In this document: in pieces, positions 16,672 to 25,098 of the stretch
How positions within the stretch are numbered: the stretch's first letter is position 1
How the letters are laid out: each line of letters starts with the position of its first letter
NCBI RefSeq assembly: GCF_031178445.1
Contig: NZ_JAPSIY010000006.1
Location: forward strand, 1 to 64,000
Length of the DNA: 64,000 nucleotides
Source of the DNA: Microbacterium sp.
GTDB taxonomy: Bacteria; Actinomycetota; Actinomycetes; Actinomycetales; Microbacteriaceae
Reading direction: 5' to 3'
Translations under genes and position numbers: made by a program
The notes under the pieces: model-generated
Database searches by the model: none
Seen by the model: the letters and a program-made list of their open reading frames with translations, nothing else
Told to the model about the DNA's origin: nothing

Positions 16672-17652
16672 GTGCCTCTCGACCCGGTCGCCTACCAGCC
16701 CTATAAGGACCCCGACGACTTCATCCGCGAAGTGACCGATCTCATCTGGGTGGATCGCTCGATCGGCTACATCCGTGAGAACTACGAGCCCGACTCGATC
16801 GTGCACGGCGCCTACGGCACCTCCACGACGCGGGACGAGGTGATCGAGGGCACGCTCATGCGCATCTCCGACACCCCCGACCGCACCGGCCAGGCCGAGG
16901 ACGTCATCTGGGAGGCGCGCGGCGACGACGCGTTCCTCAGCTCGCACCTCGTCCTCTCGGGCGACCTTCACCAGCTCGGTGTGAGCCGGACGATCGCGAA
17001 CTGCCTGTACCGCCGCGGCCGCATGGTCGAGGAATGGGTCGTGCGCGACAGCCTGGCGGGTGCACTCCGCCGTGGCGACGACCTCGACGAACTCGCCCGC
17101 AAGCAGGCGTTCCGCGGATACCAGGGCTCGTGGACCGAGGCGGCGCCGGCCGACCCCATCGCCGTCGGCGACTCCGGACCGCGCCCCGACGATCACCGCA
17201 CAGAGGTCGAGCTCGTCATCGACATGATCCAGACCGTGTGGAACGAGCGCGACCTTCAGAAGGTGGAGCGGTACTTCCTGCGCGATCTGGTCCTGCTCAC
17301 CGTCGGCGACCGCACCGTGCTCCGGCCCGAGGGATACCGACGAGCACTGCTGCGCTTCCTCGAGTCGTTCCCGGGCGGGCAGTTCGAGATCCGCGACATC
17401 CAGACGAACTACGACGTCCGGTACGCCGGTCTGCGCGTCGCCGTCACGTGGAAGTTCGTCGGCGACTACAACGGGCGGCCGAACTACGGCCCTCTGACCG
17501 GAAAGCCGGTCGACGTGCTCGGCATCTCACAGTTCACGTTCCACCAGGGCGCCCTGGTGAAGGAGGTCCGCCTGTGGGATGACATCGCGCTGCGCGCGCA
17601 GATCGCCGGCATGCGGGGCGATGAGCCCGTGGGGCCTTCGAACATCTACTGA
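16672..17652 (+). CDS. Tandem SnoaL-like (NTF2-fold) protein
   Basis: A 326-residue protein built of two NTF2/SnoaL-like halves: about residues 10-150 (IRENYEPDSIVHGAYGTSTT) and about 180-320 (DMIQTVWNERDLQKVERYFL, then PLTGKPVDVLGISQFTFHQG). Single SnoaL-like proteins act as cyclases, isomerases or ligand binders; a fused pair is less usual. No signal peptide. It is followed after 30 nt by the bicupin gene and probably works on the same intermediate. Function in this pathway cannot be assigned. Confidence 0.75.
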   Translation: MPLDPVAYQPYKDPDDFIREVTDLIWVDRSIGYIRENYEPDSIVHGAYGTSTTRDEVIEGTLMRISDTPDRTGQAEDVIWEARGDDAFLSSHLVLSGDLHQLGVSRTIANCLYRRGRMVEEWVVRDSLAGALRRGDDLDELARKQAFRGYQGSWTEAAPADPIAVGDSGPRPDDHRTEVELVIDMIQTVWNERDLQKVERYFLRDLVLLTVGDRTVLRPEGYRRALLRFLESFPGGQFEIRDIQTNYDVRYAGLRVAVTWKFVGDYNGRPNYGPLTGKPVDVLGISQFTFHQGALVKEVRLWDDIALRAQIAGMRGDEPVGPSNIY

Positions 17653-17682
17653 AGCAACGAAGATCAGCAAGGAGAGAGTGAA

Positions 17683-18831
17683 ATGAACGACGTCATCGTC
17701 GATGCGGCCGAGATCGATCGACGGACGATCCGCAAGTCCGACTGGGTCGCCTGCAACGCGGCATTCATCGACTGCCGCACCCCGGGATCCGATCAGAAGG
17801 AGAACTATTCCTTCATCGGCGTGGGGGTCTCGCAGAGCGCGAACCAGTACATCAACCTGACCGAGCAGCACGGGTTCAACACAGGCGCGGCAGGCATGCC
17901 GAACGGCATCTCGAACAACCTGCACCTGCACTTCACGGCCGAGGTCTTCGTCAACCTGGGCGGTGAGTTCCGTCTGCGCTGGGGTGTCGACGGCAAGCAG
18001 GGAGAGTACGTCAGCCACGACGGCGACGTGATCTCGATCCCCACCTGGATCTTCCGCGGCTTCACGAACGAGGGTCCCGATGAGGGCATCCTCTACACCG
18101 TGCTCGGCCGCGACGACACCGGCGGCATCATCTGGGGTCCCTCGGTGCTGCGCGAGGCGGAGTCGTACGGCCTGCACCTGACGGCCGACAACCGGCTCAT
18201 CGACACCGTCGCCGGAGACGTCCTGCCCGACGACGCCGACCTCATCAAGCCGATGAAGCAGCACTACATCGACGAGCTCACGGCGTACTCGGTCGAGGAG
18301 ATGCGCTCGCGGGTCGTGCAGCCCGGCGACCGCAAGTACGACTCCCGCGCGCTGCTGTGCACGGCCGTCGAGGGCGGGAAGGTCGACCTGGCACTGGTGA
18401 TCGGCTACGGCATGACGCAGAACCGCCGTCAGGTGCCCTCGATCCACGAACCGCACTCGTTCAACCTCGCCTGGGTGCGGGCCGAGGCCGGGCAGGGTGT
18501 GCTGCGCTTCCGCCAGCAGCAGACCCAGGCTCTGCTCGTGAAGTCGGGCCAGTGGGAGGTCGTACTCAACGGCGACCCCGCCACCGCACTGCGCTTCGGT
18601 CCCGGCGACTCGTTCTCGGTGCCGGTCGGCGCCTGGCGCTCGTTCAGCTGCGTCGAGAACGGCGAGGCCGGCGCCGGCGAGATCCTCGTGATCAACGGCG
18701 GCGACGACCGGGTGTACCCGGAGTGGGCGCCGGATGTGGTCGAAGCGGCCAAGGCCGCCGACGTCACCATCGACCCGAACGGCTACCTCGCACCGCTCGG
18801 TGTCATGGTGACGGCCACCGAGGACGACTGA
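17683..18831 (+). CDS. Bicupin protein
   Basis: A 382-residue protein with two cupin folds. The first (about residues 60-150) has a HLHFTAEVFVNLGGEFRLRW motif 1 and GDVISIPTWIFRGF motif 2. The second (about 255-350) has PHSFNLAWVRAEAGQG and GDSFSVPVGAWRSFSC. Metal ligands are partly conserved in the first domain (His-X-His, Glu) and weak in the second, so only one site may be catalytic. It could be a dioxygenase, isomerase or lyase; the sequence does not decide. The start has GGAGAG upstream. Confidence 0.8.
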   Translation: MNDVIVDAAEIDRRTIRKSDWVACNAAFIDCRTPGSDQKENYSFIGVGVSQSANQYINLTEQHGFNTGAAGMPNGISNNLHLHFTAEVFVNLGGEFRLRWGVDGKQGEYVSHDGDVISIPTWIFRGFTNEGPDEGILYTVLGRDDTGGIIWGPSVLREAESYGLHLTADNRLIDTVAGDVLPDDADLIKPMKQHYIDELTAYSVEEMRSRVVQPGDRKYDSRALLCTAVEGGKVDLALVIGYGMTQNRRQVPSIHEPHSFNLAWVRAEAGQGVLRFRQQQTQALLVKSGQWEVVLNGDPATALRFGPGDSFSVPVGAWRSFSCVENGEAGAGEILVINGGDDRVYPEWAPDVVEAAKAADVTIDPNGYLAPLGVMVTATEDD

Positions 18832-18862
18832 TCGCCGACGCCGTAGAGCACGGCGGCGAACC

Positions 18863-18893
18863 AGGCGGGGCCGGCACGACGCCGGCCCCGCCT
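18863..18893. terminator. Bidirectional terminator hairpin
   Basis: Perfect 13-bp stem AGGCGGGGCCGGC / GCCGGCCCCGCCT (18863-18875, 18881-18893) with loop ACGAC, between the convergent bicupin and LysR genes. Confidence 0.75.
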
Positions 18894-18913
18894 CGCGTGC
18901 GTCGCGCGGGTGC

Positions 18914-19840
18914 TCATGTCAGGCTCGTGCGGCCGCCGTGCTCCGTGACCCGCTCGAGCAGCATTCGCTGGGCGAGCTCGGCCAGCCGCTGCGTCGCCGG
19001 CGAGATCATGACTCCCTCTCTCTGCACGAGAGCGATCGTGTCGTAAAGCGGCTCGGCGAACGGGAATGTGCGGATGCCATCCGGGAAGGTCTCCGATTCG
19101 GCGATCGTCCGCGAGACGATCGAGTCCGCCGCTCCGGCGGCGACAAGACCGAGAGCGGTCTCGACGTGCTCGACTTCGATCGCAGGGTCGAGTGTCAGGC
19201 CGCGCGCCCTGGCCCGCTCCAGCAGCTGCCGGCGGGTCGGGTCCTCCCAGCCGGCGAAAGCGTCGTACAGCACGAGCTTCGCAGCCGCGACCTCCTCGAT
19301 CTCCACCGGAGGGCCGTCAGCTGAACGCGAAGCCGAGGCATAGACGACCTCATCTCGGAACAGCGGGGTCACGCTGAGGCCGGTGGCGTCGATCGGCAGC
19401 ACGACCAAGCCGGCCTCGATCTCGCCCTTGGCGACCGACTCGCCGACCAGCGCCGAGTTCAGGCCGACCAGGCGCACGCGCACGTTCGGGTGGCGGAGGT
19501 GGAAGGTCTCGACGAGGTCCGACAGGTCGTAGTACGCGGCATTGCGCAGCACACCGAACGTGCAGGTGCCGCCGTCGAGCGAGCGCAGGGCGCTGACCGC
19601 TCCGAGCCCGTCGCCGATGGCAGCGACGGCTCGCAGCGCATGCGGGCGCAGTTCCCGTGCGGCGGCGGTCGGCACCAGTCGTCGTCCACCGCGGGTGAAC
19701 AGCGGAAGGCCCAGTTCGCGTTCAAGGCGCGCCACGAGCTCTGACACGGATGCCTGGGTGGAGTCGATCTCCGCCGCGGCGGCGGTGAACGACCCGGAAT
19801 CCATCGCCGCGAGAAAGGCCCTGAGCTGCGCGAGAGTCAC
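18914..19840 (-). CDS. LysR-family transcriptional regulator
   Basis: A 308-residue regulator. The N-terminal winged helix reads TLAQLRAFLAAMDSGSFTAA, then STQASVSELVARLERELGLP, and the substrate-binding domain follows from about residue 90. The start is GTG 19840. It is the third gene in line after the nitrilase and NCS1 permease genes and separated by 37 nt, so it is probably co-transcribed with them. It probably controls this unit and the divergent dehydrogenase in response to the transported compound. Confidence 0.88.
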   Translation of the reverse strand: MTLAQLRAFLAAMDSGSFTAAAAEIDSTQASVSELVARLERELGLPLFTRGGRRLVPTAAARELRPHALRAVAAIGDGLGAVSALRSLDGGTCTFGVLRNAAYYDLSDLVETFHLRHPNVRVRLVGLNSALVGESVAKGEIEAGLVVLPIDATGLSVTPLFRDEVVYASASRSADGPPVEIEEVAAAKLVLYDAFAGWEDPTRRQLLERARARGLTLDPAIEVEHVETALGLVAAGAADSIVSRTIAESETFPDGIRTFPFAEPLYDTIALVQREGVMISPATQRLAELAQRMLLERVTEHGGRTSLT

Positions 19841-19877
19841 GCGAGAACGATACAGCGCACCGGCACGGGGCGACGCG

Positions 19878-21332
19878 TCACCTTCCGCTGAAGCTCACTG
19901 CACGGATGCCGGTGCGGGCGGACTCCTCAGCCGCCAGCGCACGCTCGGCTCTGAGGTCCAGCGACCGGCCCAGCAGCAGGTACACCCCGCCGGATACGAG
20001 CAGGCCGGCGAAGAGCGCGATGTCGATGCCGCCCATGAGCTCGGCCACGGGGCCGGTGTACCAGACGGTCGAGGCGAACGGCACCATGGCGACGATCCCG
20101 GCCGCGTAGGCGGTGAGGCCGCGCCAGCCCCAGGAGCCGTAGATTCCCCTCGGCTCGAAGATCTGCGCCACCGCGTAGGTGCCGCGTCGCACGAGGTAAT
20201 AGTCGACGAGGTTGACCGACGTCCAGGGGACGAGCACGTAGAGCAGCACGACGAGGAAGCTGCCGAAGCTGTCCAGGAAGGCTCCCGACGACAGTGCGGC
20301 GCCCAGGAAGCCGGCGAGCGCCACGACCGTGCACGACACGATGCGCAGCCGGCGGGTCGCGCGCACCCCGCGCAGCGAGTCGAGGGAGGTGATCACCTCG
20401 AGCGCGGCGGCATAGATGTTCACCGTGATGACGGTGATCAGGGCGGGCAGCGCCGCGACCAGGAGGATCAGGCCGAAGCCAGGGAAGATGTCGTCGGCGG
20501 CCTGCTGCACCGCGATGATCGGATCGACGTCCGCGAACAGCGATGCGACGAAGGCGCCGAGGATCATCAGCCAGCTTGCGCCGACGAACACACCCGAATA
20601 CGTGTGGAACAGCGCCTTCGCCGGACTGGTCTGAGGGGGCAGGTAACGCGAGTAGTCGGACACGTAAGGGGCCCAGCCCAGCGCGTATGCCGACGCGGCG
20701 CCGAACTGCACGAGGAACGCGGGCCAGTTGATGCTGCCCGACCAGAAGCGCTCGGGCATCATCGGCAGGAAGAAGATCGAGAGCACCGAGAACAGGCCGA
20801 AGGTGGCGAGGAACACCCATGTCAGCCACTGCTGCGCGCGGTGGATCCAGTGATAGCCGAAGATCGCCAGCGCGAGGGCGAGCGCCGTGATGACGGAGTA
20901 CCACAGCACCGGGGCGTCCACCGTCGTGATCATGCGCACGACGTCGGCCGCGAGGATCTGATTGAAGATGTTGAAGCCGACGATGCTGGCGATCACGACG
21001 AGGCACATCACCACCACGCCGCGGTACCCGAACTGCGCCCTCGACTGGATCATCTGAGGCAGTCCGAGTTGGGGGCCCTGAGCGGAGTGGAATGCGGTGA
21101 ACACGGTTCCGACCGCCGCACCCAGCAGCACGGCGAGGACGGAGGTGACGAAGTCGGCGCCCATGGCCACGCCGACCATGCCCGTCGCGAGCGTGGTCAG
21201 GTTCGCGTTCGACATGAACCACAGCGAGAACAACGACGACGGCTTGCCACCGCGCTCGTCGAGCGGGACGTAGTCGATCGACTTGACTTCGATGGCGGCG
21301 GTGCGGGGCGCATCAGGGGCTGCAGCGGCCAT
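19878..21332 (-). CDS. NCS1-family nucleobase/cytosine-type permease
   Basis: A 484-residue transporter with about 12 membrane helices. The NCS1 pattern is visible: SLWFMSNANLTTLATGMVGV in the first helices, QMIQSRAQFGYRG between helices 2 and 3, and WAPYVSDYSRYLP in the middle. The family imports nucleobases, hydantoins, allantoin, thiamine pyrimidine and similar nitrogen heterocycles with Na+ or H+. It lies 66 nt after the nitrilase gene, suggesting import of a compound that the nitrilase-type amidase then hydrolyses. Confidence 0.88.
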   Translation of the reverse strand: MAAAAPDAPRTAAIEVKSIDYVPLDERGGKPSSLFSLWFMSNANLTTLATGMVGVAMGADFVTSVLAVLLGAAVGTVFTAFHSAQGPQLGLPQMIQSRAQFGYRGVVVMCLVVIASIVGFNIFNQILAADVVRMITTVDAPVLWYSVITALALALAIFGYHWIHRAQQWLTWVFLATFGLFSVLSIFFLPMMPERFWSGSINWPAFLVQFGAASAYALGWAPYVSDYSRYLPPQTSPAKALFHTYSGVFVGASWLMILGAFVASLFADVDPIIAVQQAADDIFPGFGLILLVAALPALITVITVNIYAAALEVITSLDSLRGVRATRRLRIVSCTVVALAGFLGAALSSGAFLDSFGSFLVVLLYVLVPWTSVNLVDYYLVRRGTYAVAQIFEPRGIYGSWGWRGLTAYAAGIVAMVPFASTVWYTGPVAELMGGIDIALFAGLLVSGGVYLLLGRSLDLRAERALAAEESARTGIRAVSFSGR

Positions 21333-21398
21333 GGCGGCATCCTTTCGGCTGCCGGGCCGGTTCGGGTACCGGTGCGGCAGCGGGTGACGGGAGGGGGA

Positions 21399-22187
21399 TC
21401 AGTAGAGCTCGGGGCGGCGATCGGCGAACACGTCGTTGTGCGGTCCGATCGCCTTGTCGTCAGGGAGGATGTCGACCTCGGCCACGGCGATGCCGTCGGC
21501 CTGCTGCGTCGCGATCCACCCTTCCGCATCGATCACGGCGGTACCGCCCGTCCATGCCACTCCACGTTCGCTCCCGTGGCGGTCTGCGATCACCGTGGGC
21601 AGTCGGGACGATCGGGCGGCGCTCATGGCCTGGATCGTCTCGGGCGCATGCTCGTTCGGCGGACGCTCCACCAGGGGCCAGTTCACCGGCAGCGCGAGCA
21701 CCGCGGCCCCGGCGAGAGCGAGTCGTCGCGGCACCTCAGGGAACTCGTTGTCGTAGCAGATGGCCACGCCCAGTCGGAAGTCGTCGGTGTCGACGAGCAA
21801 CCCGGCGCTGGTGCCCGGGGTGAAGAAGAGGGTCTCCCGGTCCCACAGATGCGACTTCCGGTAGTCGGCGAGCCGGCGACCGTGGCCGATCACCGCAGCA
21901 GTGTTGTAGATCGTGTCGCCGTCGCGCTCGGCATAGCCGAACACGGTGACGGCGTTGCGCGGCAGTCGCTGTTCGAGAGTGCGCAGCACAGCGTCATCCG
22001 AGCGCAGTGCGAGGGCCGCGGCTTCCTCGGCGCTCTCGAACACGTAGCCCGAGGTGGCCAGCTCGGGGGCGACGATGAGCTCGGCGCCCTGTTGTGCGGC
22101 CGTGGTCGCCGCGGCGACGATCGAGTCGAGGTTGCGTTCGACGTCACCGAAGACGATGGTCGGGCTGACCGCGGCGACAGTGGGCAT
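21399..22187 (-). CDS. Carbon-nitrogen hydrolase (nitrilase superfamily)
   Basis: A 262-residue cytoplasmic amidase. The Glu-Lys-Cys triad is intact: Glu42 in APELATSGY, Lys in YRKSHLWDRE (about 110) and Cys in AICYDNEFPE (about 145). The family hydrolyses amides, carbamoyl groups or nitriles. The length and DNEFPE segment fit the omega-amidase/carbamoylase-like branches more than true nitrilases. It is the first gene of a unit with the NCS1 permease and LysR. The substrate is unknown. Confidence 0.88.
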   Translation of the reverse strand: MPTVAAVSPTIVFGDVERNLDSIVAAATTAAQQGAELIVAPELATSGYVFESAEEAAALALRSDDAVLRTLEQRLPRNAVTVFGYAERDGDTIYNTAAVIGHGRRLADYRKSHLWDRETLFFTPGTSAGLLVDTDDFRLGVAICYDNEFPEVPRRLALAGAAVLALPVNWPLVERPPNEHAPETIQAMSAARSSRLPTVIADRHGSERGVAWTGGTAVIDAEGWIATQQADGIAVAEVDILPDDKAIGPHNDVFADRRPELY

Positions 22188-22241
22188 GAAGCCACGCTAC
22201 GACGCCGCACAACCGCCGGCAACGCGTGCGCCGCGATGGCA

Positions 22242-22262
22242 GTCAACGGATTTCCCGTTGAC
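22242..22262. promoter_or_regulatory. Palindromic operator between nitrilase and HpsN-like genes
   Basis: GTCAACGG / CCGTTGAC, perfect 8-bp arms with a 5-nt spacer, lies between the divergent nitrilase and dehydrogenase genes. Two smaller dyads follow toward the dehydrogenase: ATCGG/CCGAT (22269-22283) and CCGC/GCGG around TATATT (22292-22305). LysR or another regulator could bind here; inference. Confidence 0.5.
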
Positions 22263-22341
22263 AGTGATATCGGCTAAACCGATGGGAACTACCGCTATAT
22301 TGCGGGTTGTACGATGTTGATCCGGCTCGTACCGTGGTGGC

Positions 22342-23661
22342 ATGCGCTACAGCTCTCCCGTTCTGAACAGCCTCGAAGGCTCCTTCCGTCACCTGAAGAC
22401 CCCGCTCGTCGACGCCCCGGCTGCGCAGCGGGATCCCGCCGTCATCGAGACCGTCTCCGCGATGCTCAGCGACATTCAGTCGCGCGGGATGGACGCCGTG
22501 CTCGACTACGCGCGCAAGCTCGACCGCTACGACGGTGGGGACATCGAGCTCACCTCCCAGCAGATCGCGACCAGCGGCGATCGTCTGCCCGCCGATCTGC
22601 GCGCTGCGATCGAGCTCGGCTCCGAGCGCACGCAGGCGTTCGCCCGCGCCCAGCGCGAGCACCTCTCCGACTTCGAGACCGAGCTCGTACCGGGACTCGT
22701 GACCGGTTCCCGGTACATCCCGGTCTCCCGCGTCGGGGCATACCTGCCCGCCGGGCGCTTCCCCCTCACCGCGAGTGCGTTCATGACCGTGGGCGTGGCG
22801 AAGGCCGCGGGCGTGCCGACCGTCGTGGCCTGCACGCCGCCGCAGCCCGACGGTGGCGCCAACGACGCCGTCGTCTATGCCGCGCACCTGTCCGGCGTCG
22901 ACCGGGCGTTCGTCCTCGGTGGTGTGCAGGCGCTCGCCGCGATGGCTTACGGGCTGCTCGGAGACCTTCCGGTCGACATGCTCGTCGGGGCGGGCAACGC
23001 CTACGTCGCCGAGGCGAAGCGCCAGCTGTTCGGCACTGTCGCGATCGACCTGCTGGCCGGCCCTTCGGAGGTCGCAGTCATCTCCGACGAGACGGCCGAC
23101 CCCGAGATCGTCGCGGCCGACCTGCTCGGGCAGGCGGAGCACGGCCCCAACTCACCGGCCGCGCTGGTCACGACGTCTGAGGAGCACGGTCGCGCGGTGA
23201 TCGCCGCGATCGATGCTCAGCTCGAGACGCTCGCCACGGCCGAGATCGCCGGTGCCGCATGGCGTGACTACGGCGTCGTGACGGTGGCGAACGACCGCGA
23301 GACGGCAGCCGCCCTCATGGATGATCTGGCTCCCGAGCACCTCGAGCTGATCACCGCCGACGACACCTGGTACCACGACAGGCTGCGCAACTACGGCTCA
23401 CTGTTCATCGGTCCCTGGAGCACGGTCGCGTACTCCGACAAGGGCATGGCGGGAACGAACCACGTGCTGCCGACAGCCGGCGGCGCGAAGCACTCGGCCG
23501 GACTCTCCGTTTCCCGCTTCCTGAAGCCGTTGACCTACCAGCGCATCGCGCAGTCGGCGACCCCCGAGCTCGCCACCGCAGTGCAGGTCATCTCCGACTC
23601 CGAGGGCATGGCCGCACACAGCGCGACGGCCACGCGGCGCCTCGCTGTCTACAACGACTGA
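22342..23661 (+). CDS. Second HpsN-like dehydrogenase of the histidinol dehydrogenase family
   Basis: A 439-residue paralogue of the enzyme at 14098-15423. Catalytic residues: Gln264 and His267 (QAEHGP), Glu332-His333 (PEHL), Asp366 (YSDKG) and His426 (AAHS). GSRYIPVSRVGAYLPAGRFP and KRQLFGTVAIDLLAGPSEV are typical of the family. It is not near histidine genes; it is divergent from the nitrilase/NCS1 unit and ends at its own terminator. Probable role: NAD-dependent oxidation of a hydroxymethyl group in the compound handled by that unit. A true HisD cannot be excluded from sequence alone. Confidence 0.82.
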   Translation: MRYSSPVLNSLEGSFRHLKTPLVDAPAAQRDPAVIETVSAMLSDIQSRGMDAVLDYARKLDRYDGGDIELTSQQIATSGDRLPADLRAAIELGSERTQAFARAQREHLSDFETELVPGLVTGSRYIPVSRVGAYLPAGRFPLTASAFMTVGVAKAAGVPTVVACTPPQPDGGANDAVVYAAHLSGVDRAFVLGGVQALAAMAYGLLGDLPVDMLVGAGNAYVAEAKRQLFGTVAIDLLAGPSEVAVISDETADPEIVAADLLGQAEHGPNSPAALVTTSEEHGRAVIAAIDAQLETLATAEIAGAAWRDYGVVTVANDRETAAALMDDLAPEHLELITADDTWYHDRLRNYGSLFIGPWSTVAYSDKGMAGTNHVLPTAGGAKHSAGLSVSRFLKPLTYQRIAQSATPELATAVQVISDSEGMAAHSATATRRLAVYND

Positions 23662-23675
23662 GCTATCGAAATACG

Positions 23676-23707
23676 GCAGCGCCCCGGGAGAGCTCCCGGG
23701 GCGCTGC
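23676..23707 (+). terminator. Terminator hairpin after HpsN-like gene
   Basis: A 15-bp GC-rich stem: GCAGCGCCCCGGGAG (23676-23690) pairs with CTCCCGGGGCGCTGC (23693-23707) across a very short AG turn, 15 nt after the stop codon and followed by a T-rich TGTCGTTCTG. Confidence 0.7.
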
Positions 23708-23770
23708 TGTCGTTCTGCGGGGTGATGACATGCACGTGGTGGTGCGTCGGAGGTGCCGCCGTGTGCTCCT

Positions 23771-24436
23771 TTACGCGACTCGCTTGTCCGCATCGGGATG
23801 GGGCACGGTCCGGTACACCCAGACGGAAGCGAGGAGCAGCCACGCGAAGCTGACCACGACTGCGAGCCACAGGAGCGCGACCCCTGCAGGCCCCGCTGAG
23901 AGCGCCGCACCCGCGGCGAACGCCACGACGATGACCACGCCTTCGATCCGGGAGAGCATGGCGCGACTCTTCTCACCGCGCGCGCTCAGGTAGCGGGCGA
24001 GCAGAAGCGCGGCCACGGCGAAGGCGACGAACTCAGCCACGCCGAGAGCGAGATGCAGCATCCCGCTGACGCTCATGCTCGCCTCTTCACCGGCGGGGAA
24101 CCCGGCCACCGGGTCGGGTCGGAAGACGCCGGCGAGCGCGATCGCGACACCCGCGACGATCACCGCGATGCCTGCGCCGCGGCCGCGGCCATCGATGGCT
24201 CGCAGGATTCCCCATCCGGCGACGAACACCATGACGCCGGTCAGTGCGAAGTTGAGAGTCTGCAGCCATCCGCCGTCGCCGAGGGTGAGCAGGCTCAGTG
24301 CGTGCCGTGAGAGGTCGAAGCCCTCACGCGTGAGCGCAAGGATCAGGCCGAACGCCAGGTAAAACGGTCCGGCGACGACACCCCAGCCGAGCATCGAGCG
24401 TGTGATCGCCGCGCGCTTGTCGAATCCATCAGTCAT
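23771..24436 (-). CDS. DUF998-family membrane protein
   Basis: A 221-residue membrane protein with six predicted helices. The family signature is in GWGVVAGPFYLAFGLILALT and FDLSRHALSLLTLGDGGWLQ, followed by TLNFALTGVMVFVAGWGILR. Function is unknown. It is divergent from the MarR gene, 81 nt away, so it is a plausible MarR target. Confidence 0.8.
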   Translation of the reverse strand: MTDGFDKRAAITRSMLGWGVVAGPFYLAFGLILALTREGFDLSRHALSLLTLGDGGWLQTLNFALTGVMVFVAGWGILRAIDGRGRGAGIAVIVAGVAIALAGVFRPDPVAGFPAGEEASMSVSGMLHLALGVAEFVAFAVAALLLARYLSARGEKSRAMLSRIEGVVIVVAFAAGAALSAGPAGVALLWLAVVVSFAWLLLASVWVYRTVPHPDADKRVA

Positions 24437-24517
24437 GGTGGAACGATAACCAAATATTATGAAATGCGAAAGATCTCTCACGGAGATATTCTCGGGAAGC
24501 ACTGGGAAGATGAGACT

Positions 24518-24991
24518 GTGTCCGAATCTGTGCCCGACATCAACAGCGGCGACTCCGCAGCCTGGACTGTGCTCGACCGCTACCGCGAGCTGGAACTGCA
24601 GCTGGCGATTCTGGGGCACCATCTCAGCGCGCAGGTCGGACTCCGCCCGGTCGACTTGCAGTGCTTCAATCTGGTGCACCGCCACGGCCCGGTGACCATC
24701 GGCGAACTGGCGCGGATGCTCGCCCTTCGCCCCGCGACGACGACCGGCATCGTCGACCGCCTCGCCGAGCAGGGGTGGGTCGCGCGCGATCGCTCCGAAG
24801 TCGACCGCCGGACGGTGCTCGTGCGCGCGCTCCCTGACCATCTGCCCAGGCTGTTCGGCCTGCTCGCGCCCCTGGGCGAGGATCTGAGCACGGCCCTCGC
24901 CGACCTCGATGACGACGCACTGCGGATCATCGCCGACTTCCTCGGTCACGCCGCTGAGGCCACGCAACGCGCGAACGCCAGATCGAGCTGA
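24518..24991 (+). CDS. MarR-family transcriptional regulator
   Basis: A 157-residue winged-helix regulator. The DNA-binding part reads PVTIGELARMLALRPATTTG, then IVDRLAEQGWVARDRSEVDR and RTVLV (wing). GTG 24518 is chosen because GGGAAGATGAG precedes it; the alternative ATG 24464 has no ribosome site, and the leader 24440-24500 is A/T-rich as promoters are. An imperfect dyad AGATCTC/GAGATAT at about 24470-24488 may be its operator. The divergent DUF998 gene is the likely target. Confidence 0.8.
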   Translation: MSESVPDINSGDSAAWTVLDRYRELELQLAILGHHLSAQVGLRPVDLQCFNLVHRHGPVTIGELARMLALRPATTTGIVDRLAEQGWVARDRSEVDRRTVLVRALPDHLPRLFGLLAPLGEDLSTALADLDDDALRIIADFLGHAAEATQRANARSS

Positions 24992-25050
24992 CCCTCGACT
25001 CGGCGGGTCACAATCGACTCTTTGCTGTTCCTGCAGACCCAAGAAAACTC

Positions 25051-25079
25051 TTGACACCGGCATCCGCACGTCCTAATGT
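25051..25079 (+). promoter_or_regulatory. Near-consensus promoter of ArsR gene (leaderless)
   Basis: TTGACA (25051-25056), a 17-bp spacer, then TAATGT (25074-25079). The start codon ATG 25088 lies 9 nt after the -10 box, where transcription should begin, so the mRNA is probably leaderless. This is the best -35/-10 pair in the window. Confidence 0.75.
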
Positions 25080-25098
25080 ACAACCAAATGGTTGTACA
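25077..25098. promoter_or_regulatory. ArsR operator overlapping -10 box and start codon
   Basis: Perfect 9-bp inverted repeat TGTACAACC / GGTTGTACA with spacer AAAT. It covers part of the -10 box, the transcription start and the first codons, so a bound repressor would block RNA polymerase directly. The core CAACC-N4-GGTTG matches the sites at 301-351. Confidence 0.75.

Noticed and set aside
22258..22263. Perfect TTGACA -35 box before the second HpsN-like gene
   Set aside because: No -10-like hexamer at 16-18 bp; it is part of the CCGTTGAC arm of the operator palindrome.
19542..22277. Long plus-strand frame opposite LysR, NCS1 and nitrilase genes (911 codons)
   Set aside because: Antisense shadow rich in Arg, Gly, Glu and His; no domain, and three clear genes lie on the other strand.
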